From contig SADC01000268.1 in NCBI GenBank assembly GCA_004194705.1, forward strand, positions 1-64,000: a stretch of 64,000 nt of DNA. The letters are read 5' to 3'. Source of the DNA: Ditylenchus dipsaci (Eukaryota; Nematoda; Chromadorea; Rhabditida; Anguinidae). A program made the position numbers and the translations under genes. Of this stretch, positions 10,765 to 21,393 are shown in pieces. How positions within the stretch are numbered: the first letter of the stretch is position 1; every line of letters starts with the position of its first letter. The notes beneath the pieces were generated by a model that searched no databases, was not told the origin of the DNA, and saw only the letters and a program-made list of their open reading frames with translations.

Positions 10765-11961
10765 CTGGTGTCCAAAAAGTTCGGAGCGGACTTTTAAGCT
10801 TAATTTTTGAAATGAAAATTATGCAATAAAAAAATTCCAATATACAGTTTCGTTGCCCTGAGTCTCCTCTTTCCAATGGCATATTCAACTTAGCTTGATT
10901 ATTCTGGATAACTCACCATTTGGGTCCAAACACTTGTCTGGTCATTTTGAGAAGGTTACCCGCGTTTTCATCACTTTAACTGGTCAATGTTTTATTGAAT
11001 TTTGAGCGTCACGACAAAATTTCATTACCATGTTGTAGCGCAGCTCAAGAGCTACAAAACCCATATTACAGAATGATTTTTGAAAATCTGAGTATTGGAT
11101 ATGGCCTTTTGGAAAAAAATCATTTTCTTGAAAAATGACCAAACGCAAGTTTTTGCCAATTTTTCTGATTTTGGTCGTTTTTTCAAGAAACTGGTTTTTT
11201 CTAAAAGGCCATATCTCAATACTCAGATTTTCAAAATCATTCTGTCATATGGGTTTTGTAGCTCTTGAGCTGCGCTACAACATGATGATAAAATTGTGTC
11301 GTGACGCTCAAAATTCAATAAAACATTTGACCAGTTAAAGTGATGAAAACGCGGGTAACCTTCTCAAAATGACCAGACAAGTGATTGGACCCAAATGGTG
11401 ACTTATCCACAATAATCAAGCTAAAAACAATATGCCATTTGAAAGAGGAGATGCAGGGCAACAAAACTGTATATTTGGAATTTTTTATTGCATAATTTTC
11501 ATTTCAAAATTAGGGTACTGGACGTTTGACCGTTCACCAAATTGACCGTCAGCATTTTCGAACCGATTTTTAGATCTAATTTTCTTTTCAATTTCTAAAA
11601 GTATTTTTACCAAATTGTAGCCCTGATGTCAGCTACATTTTGGTACTGAAATTTCTAAAAAAATAAAGAAAATTTAGATCTAAACGTCAAAAAGCGCTGA
11701 CTCTCACACTTTTCGATCACCGCAAAACGCAGAGTGAGCGCTTTTTGACGTTTAGATCTAAATTTTCTTTATTTTTTAGAAATTTCAGTACCAAAATGTA
11801 GCTGACATTCAGGGCTACAATTTGGTAAAATACTTTTAGAAATTGAAAGAAAATTAGATCTAAAAATAGTTCCAAAATGCTGACGGTCAATTTGGTGAAC
11901 GGTCAAACGTCCAGTACCCAAAATTAAGCTTAAAAGTCCGTTCCGAACTTTTGGACACCTG
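10765..11961. mobile_element. Foldback inserted at TTAA inside T1
   Basis: Ends CTGGTGTCCAAAAAGTTCGG and CCGAACTTTTGGACACCTG are flanked by TTAA on both sides (10,761-10,764; 11,962-11,965). Removing the element and one TTAA gives ATTATTTTAAAATAAATT, exactly the sequence at the matching place in copy T2, so that copy is the empty site. Arms are about 380 bp and meet near 11,150. A TTAA target suggests, but does not prove, a piggyBac-like element. Confidence 0.75.
11513..11919. mobile_element. 407-bp foldback nested in the TTAA element
   Basis: Begins GGGTACTGGACGTTTGACC and ends GGTCAAACGTCCAGTACCC. It is flanked by AAAATTA on both sides (11,506-11,512 and 11,920-11,926). Collapsing one AAAATTA restores the arm sequence expected from the opposite arm of the host element. 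The arms include GCGCTTTTTGACGTTTAGA. Confidence 0.75.
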
Positions 11962-12027
11962 TTAAAATAAATTTCAGTTGGGTACTCTGCAGGAATAGGT
12001 AACCAAAAAGACTCCCATTGTTTAATA

Positions 12028-12099
12028 GCATCGGTGGCCTAGCGGCATAGCGGCGGCGGACTGCGAAAGTTGGTAGTGGGTTCGATTCCAACTGGGAGC
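12028..12099 (+). tRNA. tRNA-like sequence inside T1 (probably not functional)
   Basis: It has an internal promoter A box (TGGCCTAGCGG) and a B box (GGTTCGATTCC) at tRNA spacing, with CTGCGAA at the anticodon-loop position (possible GCG). The T stem has one mismatch, and the acceptor and anticodon stems pair poorly. Copies T2 and T3 carry the same block on the other strand. I read it as a tRNA-derived module mobilised by the element. Confidence 0.5.
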
Positions 12100-12386
12100 A
12101 TAATTTTTCCTCGAGTTTTCCAAAATTTCGTCAAATTAATTCTTGTTTGAATTTTGCTGGTACCCGCCCTTTAAAATGTTTCCATCGGCGACGAGCATGC
12201 CCCTTTAAAAATAATTGTCGGTCAGATTCAAGTGTACTGAAACCTTTATATACAAATCGCCTAGAGTCGAAGGTTCAAATCCCCCTGAGGCACACCCTAT
12301 TTTTTACTCTTTTTTTCATGGAGTCAACTCATCAACTCAATTTCAAAAAGAGGGCATTTGCCCCCTAAAAGGGCATTATGGCCACC

Positions 12387-13086
12387 CTGGGTCAAATGAA
12401 ACTCGGTCAATTGATCTGTCAATTGACAGCAATTGACCAAAATCGGTCAATTGTAAAATATATTTGAATAATTATTGTCTCGAGAGCAATTCAAATTTTG
12501 ACGATGACTTTTAATTTTCAAGAGTAGTTCACATAGCAAATCAAGCATGCTGAACACGAATTCGGTGTCAGAATTACATGTTAGTCTAGCAGTGAAAAAA
12601 ATCCCTTTAAATGCTTTTTGAAATATTAGTTAATTTTTTTGAAACAGTCGCTTAAAATTGCAAAGACCTTGTTTTTCTATACTTTGAAGCCTTTTTATGT
12701 GCATTTCAGTTGCTCTTTTAAATGGCATGTCAGGTCTGCTGATCAAAGAGCTGTATCCTACCTAATTTTGGCCATTTTAGTCAAAAAATCGTTTTGTAAA
12801 ATACCTGTTGATTGAGGGGATGGTTGACTGTATTGGGAATCCCAATTTGGGATAATTGACAGTAGCCCAGTTTTTGGAGCCTTCGTTAGTGGGAGATTTT
12901 TGCACTACTCAGCCATTTTACGTGATGAAACGGAATAAAAATAAAGCGAAAATGCAAATATGCCATAAAATAAATTCGTGAATAGTGGGAAACAATTGAC
13001 CGATTTCTTATCGAGCGGTCAGTTAATATTAATTGACCGGTCAATTGACGGTCATTGATCGGTCAATTGACCATTAGTCAACCCTA
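12387..13086. mobile_element. GGTCAATTG-rich hAT-like element
   Basis: The right end complement reads TAGGGTTGACTAATGGTC. The left end (CCCTGGGTCAAATG) is similar but decayed. Both subterminal regions hold repeated GGTCAATTGACC palindromes (12,405-12,455 and 12,995-13,070). No target duplication could be matched. The interior has no supported gene. Confidence 0.4.
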
Positions 13087-13480
13087 ATGTAGGCTCAGGG
13101 CCTAGCCAATACTAATAAGGGCTTTTGTACATTTTTTTAAATGGTTGTTCTAGGTAACCTCTAAAATTATTGGGAGGGTGAATTCCAGTAGCGTCAAAAA
13201 ATTTCTGACTATCAAAGTGTATCAAATTTCTTGACAAACCCTGTATATAGTTTTAATGAATGATTACGCATTCGTTTTAAAGATTGTGTTTAGTATACTA
13301 AAAACTTTGCAACTAATAATTTGTAAAAAAAATTTCGCAAGCTTAAAACAGATTTCCGCCCATCATTGAGTCATATTTGGTAGACTAAAACTTTTGATGA
13401 TTATTGCTGAATCGTTTCAGTTAGCAAAGATTTTTCCTCAAATTTATTATTTATTTTACTAAAATGCTAATTCGTTTTGC

Positions 13481-16400
13481 ATGGCAGTATTTTTGCTATA
13501 TGACAGTGTGTTGTCTAACCTTGATGTAGACTCATTTCCTGCACTTGATATGTACCTCAATATGATCCCTGGCAATACAAAAACTTGCCTCGGCAATATT
13601 AGCTATGATCAATTGTCCAAAGAAAGCACTGACAAAAAAAGGATGGATGGAAGAGTGTATGTACAGTCTAAGCTCTATACAAAGACAAAAAAAATTTTCT
13701 TTTTTAGTTCCTCAGCTTTCTTAGTTCGACTAATTCTTTAACTAAAATGAAAATTTTTACAATTATTGACACTACAGAACAAGATTCCGTTGCGAAAACA
13801 GCTAAACTTAAATTTTTTGGTTTATAGTGAGTATGGTTTTCAGTACGATCTTAGACTTACCCCCTCAAGTTCGTTCCCGCCTAGGCTCCGACACTTTTAA
13901 AGTACAAATTTTGAAATCTTTTGACAAACCTAATCCGCTCACAATTGGCCACAATAAAAAAGAGCAATAAAGGCAGAGAATGTAAGCTTTCTACTTCTTG
14001 AATTTAAACTATATGACTAGTAACTCAGAACATTTTAGCTTCGAGAAGCAAAAATATACTCTCACCGATGGTCTAAAATTTCCCGATGACTTTCTAGCTC
14101 ATTTTTAGAAACAAAATTTTATTTCATATAAAAATCCTTATAAAAAAATTAATCTGATTTTTGAGATATGAACTTTTAAAAAAAATTAATTTCTTTAAAG
14201 ATGACCATAATCCGCAAAAATAGGGAAAAATTATATTTCGGTCACTTTTAAGAAATTGATTTTTGCCAAAATCTATATCTTAAAAACGAGATTTCAAAAA
14301 TTTTTCTTAAAAAAATCTATCGTTCAAAATAGCTCTACAATATAGTACAAAGATATTGTTGAAGCGCTAAACCCTTAATTGACTTTGGACTAAAAAAGTT
14401 TGCGGGAATCATTGAATCACCGTTAGAAGCCTTTTTTGTTGCAACTACGATTGTTTAAAGAATCTTCGAATGATTAGACAAATTTCAGAAAATAAACTGG
14501 AAAATTTAAATTTTCAGCGTTGTTTCGATTAAATAATTTCATCTGGTTCTGTTTTTAAGCATACAGTTATCTCTTTTGCAATTTTAGACTTGCTTTTGAT
14601 GCTCGAAAAAAAATAAATGAAGTCATTGAGAACACAGAAAACAGAATACAGATCTGTGCGATGGAACAATCCTCTTGCACTCAAAAGTAAGTTAGACAAT
14701 AGCTGAAATGCTGCTCTGCTTTTCTATAATTACTAAACACATCACCTTTCTCTCCCAAGAACTTTACGACTTTGCTGCAGAACTTTACGACTTTGCTTGT
14801 ACTTTTTATCGCGGTTAATGTTTCCTGCAATAAATAAATGCTCAGGTTAATTGCTTTTGGAAATTTCCGAGATTACAGGTTCGAATCTAGCTGGTAGCAG
14901 ACTTTTTTCTTGATTACAGTAGAACCTCGTTATAAAGATACACCCAATATAATACACCTCGTTATAAGATACACCTGGGTCCGGTCCCAAGTTAAATAAC
15001 TCCCGTCAAATTACCCCCTATATAAGATACACCTCGTTATAAGATACAGCTGGGGTCGGTCCCTGGGTGTATCTTATAACGAGGTTCGACTGTACTCATA
15101 AAAATAAAAATACTTCTTAAAGAATTAGCTTATCAACCTAGTAAATCAACCTTATCAACCTTACCTAGTAAGTAGTCCTACAATTGCCTGGAGGTTGCTA
15201 CATCCATTGAGAGAATACCGTATTTACTGTATTAACTGCCCAGCCTCTATTAACTCCCCACCCTACGGACCTTATATCTCAGCCTATAGCGAAAATTTCG
15301 CAAATCTGTTTTTTGCTTTTTCTTAGTTACCGCGAGTTTACCTGATCACACTTTTCAGATTTTGGTTGAGCACCCAAAAATCTCAAAATCGACCACAAAA
15401 TTTTCCGATTTTTCAGGGTTGAAAAATAACTCCCCATGGGAGTTAATAGAGTGAATACGTTACGTAAATTTTAGTTAGCTATCCCAAAAACTAGGTAACA
15501 CCAGGTTCCCCTACTTTCATAGCCCTATCTCAGTGCGATCGCTTGACTAATACTACGTGGAAAACTTAATTTCACTTTTTGGAGGCCTGGGATACCAGAG
15601 TTTCTTAGTACGGAAGACCTAGTTATTAAAAGTTTGTTCAATCCCGCATAAACATGAGTAATAATAGCACGCAAATTGCAGCCAATTTTAAAATTTAGAG
15701 TAACTTCAATTTAGGATTTAAAATATTGAATTCGGAATTGGGGCCCAAATGCGGAGGCACAAATGCGTGTCAATGAGTGAGAAAAGTACTAAATTTATAA
15801 AATCCTTACAAATTCTTTTTTTTGTAAATAGGGGAGTAACGACTTGCTTTTTGAAATCGTACGCTCGGAGCTTTTTATTACGTAGTTGACTGATAAATTC
15901 TCACGTCTATTACAAAAGCTAGTGAGAAACTAATGTGTGTAAAATTGTGACTGTATGCCGTTATTCAGTCAAAATACTAATTTCAGGTTTACTCTGTGTA
16001 AGAAGTATAAAAATAATGTTCTGAATAAAACGGTCGAGCTGAACCTTCGGAGAATGGATGGTACGAATACATTAAACATGACTCTTCTGCTTGCAAAGAC
16101 AACTTCGCAGAGGAAATCACTGTTTCTGGCAACCTGGCTTACGTGAAAACTTTTTGTAGTGACACATACAACCTTGAAGATCATTGCTGGTAAAATTATA
16201 GCTGTATACAGTCGACTCTCCCAATAACGAACCCCCTGAATAACGAACTCTCTCAATAACGAACACCTAGAGCCGGTCCCCAGGGGGTTCGTTATTGGCA
16301 GAGTCGACTGTACCACTGAAAAATCGGCAAAAAAAAATTTCAAATTAAAAATTTCAATCTAAAAATTTTCATGATTGTGCTTTTGTGATTATTATAAGTT

Positions 16401-18024
16401 TAACCACCATTCAGCTAAAAAAATTAGTCTTCTAGTGTTTTTTTTATAAAGTTTCTCAAAAGGCCCTATCCGACAGAGGTTTGCGAGGAGGGGTTAGAGT
16501 TTTGCCTTGGTTCCCAGCTGAATTTTTGTGATTTTCAGGCTTAGGAAAGGGTAGGCCGGCGTATGTTAGGACTGACTCAAAGATATCTGAGACTCATTTT
16601 TGAGTTCGACCTAATATACGCTGGCCTACCCTTGCCTAAGCTTAAGAAATTCAAATAAAAATAAGTGGACGAGGCAAACCCCCTCTACCTTTTTGGATAG
16701 GCCCTCTTAAACAAAAACTGACAAAATTCACTTGAAAACAGAGTTTGTGTTTGGGCTAATTTCTCAAATTCCTAATAATTTTGACCGAATGATACTGCTT
16801 TTTCCAGTTCAAAATTTTGAAGGAATAGAAATCGGCACTTTGTAAGCGATTTTGCTGATTTTTGACCCTGAATACTGTTTTTGGGAACTTTCTTCTTACG
16901 AGTCTTGCTGAGAATATGATTTCTGCTAGTTTTTACCAAAAAATTTAGAACTAAACTTGTGTGATCGTGCAGAAAATTACTACAGTTGAACCTTGATATA
17001 ACGCCACTCAAAAATGAACCAATTTGGTTAGCTTTGACTGAAATTAAGTCAAATAAACCGTCGGTATATACGTCACATTTATATAACATGACTTAGGAGC
17101 CAGTCCAAGTGGTGGGATATATCGAGGTTTGACTGTAGCTGTTCAATTATCAAATTTTATCAAACGAATTAATGCAGGGTGACACAAAAATAATGCACCA
17201 CTTTTGAAAAATTTGCTTGGGTAGCTGCTTGCCTCACTGATTCTCCCAGAAAAATCAATGACAGTGGTTAAACTACTGCGAGAAAAAAAAACCAATTTAT
17301 GCTGAACGCACCAACAAAATAGGATCAAACACAAATTTCAATCAAAAATTTTGAAAGAAAACTTCTCAAAAAAAAGGTGCAGCAATTCTGTGTCAACCGC
17401 ATTTACTAACTGGCTGACTTTTAGGCAGTATTTCAAACAAAAGACCATCAATTTAAAAGATAGATATTATAACAGAGGCTACCATTGTGTGTTCTTAAAG
17501 CCTGTTGAGGCATTTGGATGGAGAGATGATGCATGTAAAAAAAATAGTTGTTTGTATTACACAAGCCTGATTGTTGCTTCATCCGAAGACAAACATTGTA
17601 ATGTCACTTCCGCATCTTCGACTCTAAAAATTCTTCAAGCTGTGCTGTGGACTGGATGGTCTTTTTAAAATTCACTTTTAATAAGTGGATATTTATGAAA
17701 AAAATATTTCAGCCAACTAACAAAATGCAATCAACCGAAGAATTAGTTGATTGGGTACATCCCAATGACATACCTGATCATGCAACCGAATCCTAGCGCA
17801 CAGGAATGTGGTAGATCAAGCCAGTTGCTAAATAAACCTTTTTGGCACAATGAAGATGGCGACATGTGATTTATCCGTTCAAATAATGTCAAACATTTTG
17901 CAAGTGGTTTTAGAATTTTCGATGCAAACAGTGATCCAATGGAAATTCCGATATTTTTGTCCAATGCTGACGTCTTCATCTACGTCATTGTTTGTGTGGA
18001 AAGCAGCACTAATTGCTTCGAAAA
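13481..18024 (+). CDS. Upstream exons of the large multi-exon gene
   Basis: Likely exons: 13,481-13,656 (ends DKKRMDGR, donor GTATGT); 13,844-13,981 (acceptor TTTTCAG, donor GTAAGC); 14,588-14,686 (between ATTTTAG and GTAAGT); about 15,987-16,189 (acceptor AATTTCAG, donor GTAAAA); about 17,425-17,655 (acceptor TTTTAG); 17,713-18,024 (acceptor TTTCAG, donor GTAGGT). Several read cysteine-rich stretches, such as CSDTYNLEDHC and NSSSCAVDWM, typical of a secreted protein. Single-base frame changes (near 13,963 in an A run, about 16,040, about 17,600, about 17,795) and one TGA at about 17,868 interrupt them. The last exon joins in phase with the exon at 21,394. The true first exon and start codon are not certain. 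Confidence 0.5.
14917..15092. mobile_element. Pogo-like MITE, 176 bp, TA flanks
   Basis: Starts CAGTAGAACCTCGTTATAA and ends TTATAACGAGGTTCGACTG, flanked by TA. The ATACACCTCGTTATAAGATA block is repeated inside. A fragment just upstream, GGTTCGAATC followed by a T run, looks like the 3' part of a tRNA but lacks a convincing 5' half. Confidence 0.75.
15218..15460. mobile_element. CCGTATTT-family MITE, 243 bp
   Basis: Left end CCGTATTTACTGTATTAAC follows TA; the right end GAGTGAATACGT precedes TA. The interior phrase GGTTGAGCACCCAAAAATCT also occurs, inverted, in the member at 61,093-61,339. From here to 15,986 no further feature is seen. Confidence 0.6.
16209..16310. mobile_element. Pogo-like MITE, 102 bp, TA flanks
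   Basis: Starts CAGTCGACTCTCCCAATAAC and ends GTTATTGGCAGAGTCGACTG, with TA on both sides. It has an internal copy of AATAACGAA. It sits 20 bp downstream of the exon ending at 16,189. Confidence 0.8.
16455..16712. mobile_element. Palindromic MITE, AGGCCCTATCC ends
   Basis: AAAAGGCCCTATCCGACAG pairs with the right end TTTTTGGATAGGCCCTCTT. The inner stem GGGTAGGCCGGCGTATGTTA pairs with TAATATACGCTGGCCTACCC. It lies in an intron of the large gene. Confidence 0.6.
16983..17135. mobile_element. Pogo-like MITE, 153 bp, TA flanks
   Basis: Starts CAGTTGAACCTTGATATAAC and ends GATATATCGAGGTTTGACTG, flanked by TA. No coding capacity; intronic. Confidence 0.75.
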
Positions 18025-18091
18025 GTAGGTTTTAATGTTTCCATTTTGTCTGCTTCATTTCAAATAAAAGTTAGAAAAAATAGGTCGAAAC

Positions 18092-18500
18092 TGAAAAATG
18101 CCGTCTTTTGACTGAAAAGTGCCGTCTTTTTTCATTTTTTAGAGAAAAAGTTGAAAATTGCCAGATAACTTAACCATTTTTTTTAAAGTGATAACACTAT
18201 CAGGTAGCCTTGCTCTGCTAGTTTCCAATGGCATATCATTTGCTCCAACAGCTTCGCAAAATTTAGCACAAAAACGTCAAAGTGTGAGCAAGTCGGAAAA
18301 ATAATTTGATTCGTACTTTTACCTTTTCGTGCTACATTTGCAAACATGTTGCAACAAATAATACGTCGTTAGAAAAAAAAATTCGCAGGGCTACTTGTTA
18401 GTGTTATTACTTCAAAAACAATTGTTTGGATATTTACTTTTTTGACTAAAAGAAAAAAAGACGGCACTTTTCAGCTTAAAGACGGCTAAAAGTCTAACAC
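18092..18500. mobile_element. GTGCCGTCTTTT foldback
   Basis: CTGAAAAGTGCCGTCTTTTT near 18,110 mirrors AAAAAGACGGCACTTTTCAG near 18,455; each arm has two spaced GCCGTCTTT motifs. It lies in the 3.4-kb intron of the large gene. Confidence 0.55.
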
Positions 18501-18820
18501 GAGAAAGGCACGACCGCACTGTGGCCTATCAATGAACGTTATATGCCAGCTTGTTACTGACCTGCATGCAGAATTTTCCACCGAGTGGTTTACACCGAGA
18601 CATTCTATTTGGAAAGTTTCGAAAAACTAGCATCAAGAATATATGTATGTAGAATGTATATATGTATATACGTATATAAGTATATAGAAGTATATACGTA
18701 TACATGTAGAATGTAGAATATATATAAAAAATAGGCAGAGCAATCGTGTGGTTGTGTGGTGCAGTCGTATGGGTTCTGGTTGTCCTTTTACATGTCGCAT
18801 GTTCGACTCCCACCTGGATT

Positions 18821-19507
18821 GGATGGTATTTTTTTCTCACCGCAATTTGATCTTTCCGCAAAATACTTTTTTCACCGCAAAATCTTTTTTTCCCCCCGCA
18901 AACCTAATTTCTGTCCAAGACCAACCAAATTTTGCATTATTTTGGAAGAATTCAAATTTTTCAGCCTGAAAATGACTTGGATCGCTCAGAATCGCAGCCC
19001 GGAGTGGTCAGAAGCTCCTGAAAGTTGGTTTTTTGGCGTTTTACTAAAGGGGGGGGGGGTAAACTTTTTGCGAAAATTCGATTAGGCGGATCAGAATTCC
19101 GGTCCGATCGGCTTAATCGCTCAGAATTTCAGGTTTATGACGGTTTGGAGTGGTTCAGGGCGGAATTCTGAGCGATTAAGCTGATCGGACCGGAATTCTG
19201 ATCCGCCCAATCGAAATCTCGAAAAAAGTTCACCCCCCTTTAGTAAACCCCAAAAACCAACTTTCAGGGCTTCTGGCCATTCCGGGGTGGGATTCTGAAC
19301 AATCCAAGTCATTTTCAGGCTGAAAAATTTGAATTCTTGCAAAATTATGCAAAATTTGGTTGGTCTTGGACAGAAATTAGGTTTGCGGGGGGAAAAAAGT
19401 ATTTTGCGGTGAGAAAAAGTATTTTGCGTGGGGAAAAAAGTATTTTGCGGTGAGAAAAAAGTATTTTGCAGGAAGATCAAATTGCGGTGAGAAAAAAATA
19501 TTATCCT
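18821..19507. mobile_element. Foldback with 330-bp arms and 9-bp target duplication
   Basis: The arms mirror each other from GGATGGTATTTTTTTCTCAC and GTGAGAAAAAAATATTATCC inward to a centre near 19,145. The same nine bases, ACCTGGATT, flank both sides (18,812-18,820; 19,508-19,516). Very long terminal repeats with a 9-bp duplication are characteristic of Mutator-like elements. The arms contain repeated AAAATACTTTTTTC/CCGC spacers. The insertion splits a tRNA-like sequence whose B box lies just upstream. Confidence 0.75.
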
Positions 19508-19793
19508 ACCTGGATTACTTCATTTTTTGTGTTTTTTAAACTTTTATTTAAGCTTTTCCTAATTTTTCTTTACAATCAGAACGGCATTTGTTGCTTCAAA
19601 AATAGTAGAAACGTACTCACACAAAATACAGAAACGTAACAACAGCAAATAAGTTTTGAAGCAAATGGTAATAAAGTTCAAAGCAAAAATAGTCGGTTTG
19701 AAGTCTCAAAACTTTTAAAAAGTATGTCATTACTTTTTTCTAAGCAACAATTATACGATTCCGTGCTCATTGATATTTTAAATAAAATTGGAC

Positions 19794-20222
19794 GAACTTT
19801 TTCTGCCCGCTTCTGGCTTTTTTTGCCCGTTTTTGCTTCTTTCTGCCGCTTTTTTGAAAATGATCAAAAATAACCCCAATTTGTGATAATTTTTCATTTT
19901 GAGCTGCATTAGTATAGAAATTTCTTAAGGAATCGAATTTATTTACAGAATTTCCAAAAAGCTCTTGGCTGCTGAGATTGACCATTTATTGCATGCAAGA
20001 GATTTTTTCGCCTAAATTCTGCAAAGTGGTCGAAACTAGACAGCTAATAGCTTTTTAGAAATTCTGTAAACAAATTCGGATTCCTTAGGAAATTTTGTAT
20101 ATTGGTGCTGCAAAGAATGAAAAAAGTTATCACAAATTGGGGTTATTTTCGATCATTTTCAAAAAAGCGGGCAGGAAGAAGCAAAAACGGGCAGAAAAAG
20201 GGCAGAAGCGGTCAGAAAAAAA
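19794..20222. mobile_element. Foldback with CTGCCCGCTT arms
   Basis: TTTTTCTGCCCGCTTCTGGC on the left mirrors GGCAGAAGCGGTCAGAAAAA on the right. The match continues through TGATCAAAAATAACCCCAAT and its complement to a centre near 20,005. The tandem AAAAAGCGGGCA motifs resemble the foldback at 53,690-54,236. Confidence 0.7.
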
Positions 20223-20908
20223 GATTTATCCATAAAAATTACTGTAAAGAAAACTTAAGATATCTTGAATACAACTTGTAAAAAACACGAAGAAGAGTAT
20301 TTCGGTGGGTGTCAAACCTGCGACATAAAAAAAGACAACCTGAAGTGACACCGCTGCTCCACACAACCTTATGATCGTTTTGTCTCTTTTTTAAAAGGTT
20401 CTTGATGCTGGTTTTTGCGATTTAGTTTTCTTTTAGTTTTTGTCTAAACTCGGTAAGAAATTCCGCGTGCAGGTCAGGAACAAGCTCGCTTAGGGCTACC
20501 TTTTAGCATATAATGTTTATTGTTAGGCCACGGTGCGGTCGTGCCTTTCCGAGTAGGTTCAAAAAATTACATTTTACCAAACCATTTATTTTGGTTGAAA
20601 ATGCCGGTTTTCTCAAAATTTTGTGATTTTTTGCGATTTTTTATTTCATCTTCTTGATAAGCACATCAAGCTTAAAAAAAAAAGTTTACAACATTTTTTG
20701 AAAAGATAAAATAAAAAAAGGATAAAATCCAAAGATAAAATTCTAAAATTTTGAGAAAAACAGCTTTTTCGTATTAAGTTGCCAAAAGTCGACGCGAGAA
20801 TTTCGAAAGACTCATGTTTTTGAGTGTCTTTCACAGGTTTTCTTGTAGGATTCGTGTTCAGCATGGTTGATTCAATCGCAAAAGTGCTCTTTACCTTTAA
20901 ACTCACCG

Positions 20909-20998
20909 TCCTATTTTGAATTACTCAGAAGACAACAAAAATTAAACTTAAATTGCGTTCAAATCTTTGTTGTCTTGAGAGTAATTTAAAATAGGACA
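20909..20998. mobile_element. 90-bp palindromic MITE
   Basis: GTCCTATTTTGAATTACTC and its near complement GAGTAATTTAAAATAGGAC form the ends, with AGACAAC/GTTGTCT inside. Confidence 0.5.
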
Positions 20999-21393
20999 TT
21001 GACTTCAAAGATTAAAATAACTATTCAAGCAAATCAAACATCAAACAAACTCAAAAGAAAAAAAACGGGACAGTGTCGCTGGAAGTTTATTTGTCGAAAA
21101 CTATGGCTCTGAAAAAACCGACTAACTTAAAATCCTTGGTTTCAAAAAAGTTTAATCGAAACAGAATATCTCAACGGTTTCGTACTCCATATTAAATTGC
21201 TTCAGGATTGATCAAAAAAATAGAAAAAAATTCACGCATGGCTAAGTCATGGTTCATCCTTACAGATTATATCTTTCAAATCAAAAAATAACCAAAATTG
21301 AAAAATTTTACGGTGGCCAAAACCAAAATTATTGAATTTTGTAAAGATTTATCCTCAGCATAAAAAAATCTTTCTTTTAGTTCGATTTTTTAG

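Larger units (their letters stand above)
10688..12207. mobile_element. tRNA-carrying inverted-repeat element, copy T1
   Basis: Outer ends TTTAAAGGGCATGCTCGCCG and CGGCGACGAGCATGCCCC are complementary, continuing through GGCGGGTTCCAGG against GGTACCCGCC. Between them lie a tRNA-like sequence (12,028-12,099) and a large nested insertion (10,765-11,961). Without the insertion the element would be about 320 bp, the size of copy T3 at 44,362-44,679. Confidence 0.7.
18500..20556. mobile_element. 2-kb element with 100-bp ends, holding two foldbacks
   Basis: Left end CGAGAAAGGCACGACCGCAC and right end GTGCGGTCGTGCCTTTCCGAG are complementary, and the match continues about 100 bp. Inside are a TATATG/TATACG microsatellite (18,640-18,725), a tRNA-like B box (TGTTCGACTCC, about 18,800), and the foldbacks at 18,821-19,507 and 19,794-20,222. 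No transposase was found. Confidence 0.65.

Noticed and set aside
12240..12310. tRNA gene with GGTTCAAATCC B box before a T run
   Set aside because: The T arm is good, but the 5' half and acceptor stem are missing. It is probably a tRNA fragment or tRNA-derived repeat end.
14843..14905. tRNA gene upstream of the 14,917 MITE
   Set aside because: GGTTCGAATC and a T run suggest a tRNA 3' end, but no A box or matching acceptor stem was found.
17868..17870. Possible use of TGA as tryptophan
   Set aside because: In-frame TGA sits where Trp would fit at about 17,868, 38,888 and 41,852. However, TGG is the usual Trp codon in the same exons, two of the three cases are decayed transposon genes, and a CGA-to-TGA stop is seen in pogo copies. 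Ordinary decay or read error is simpler.
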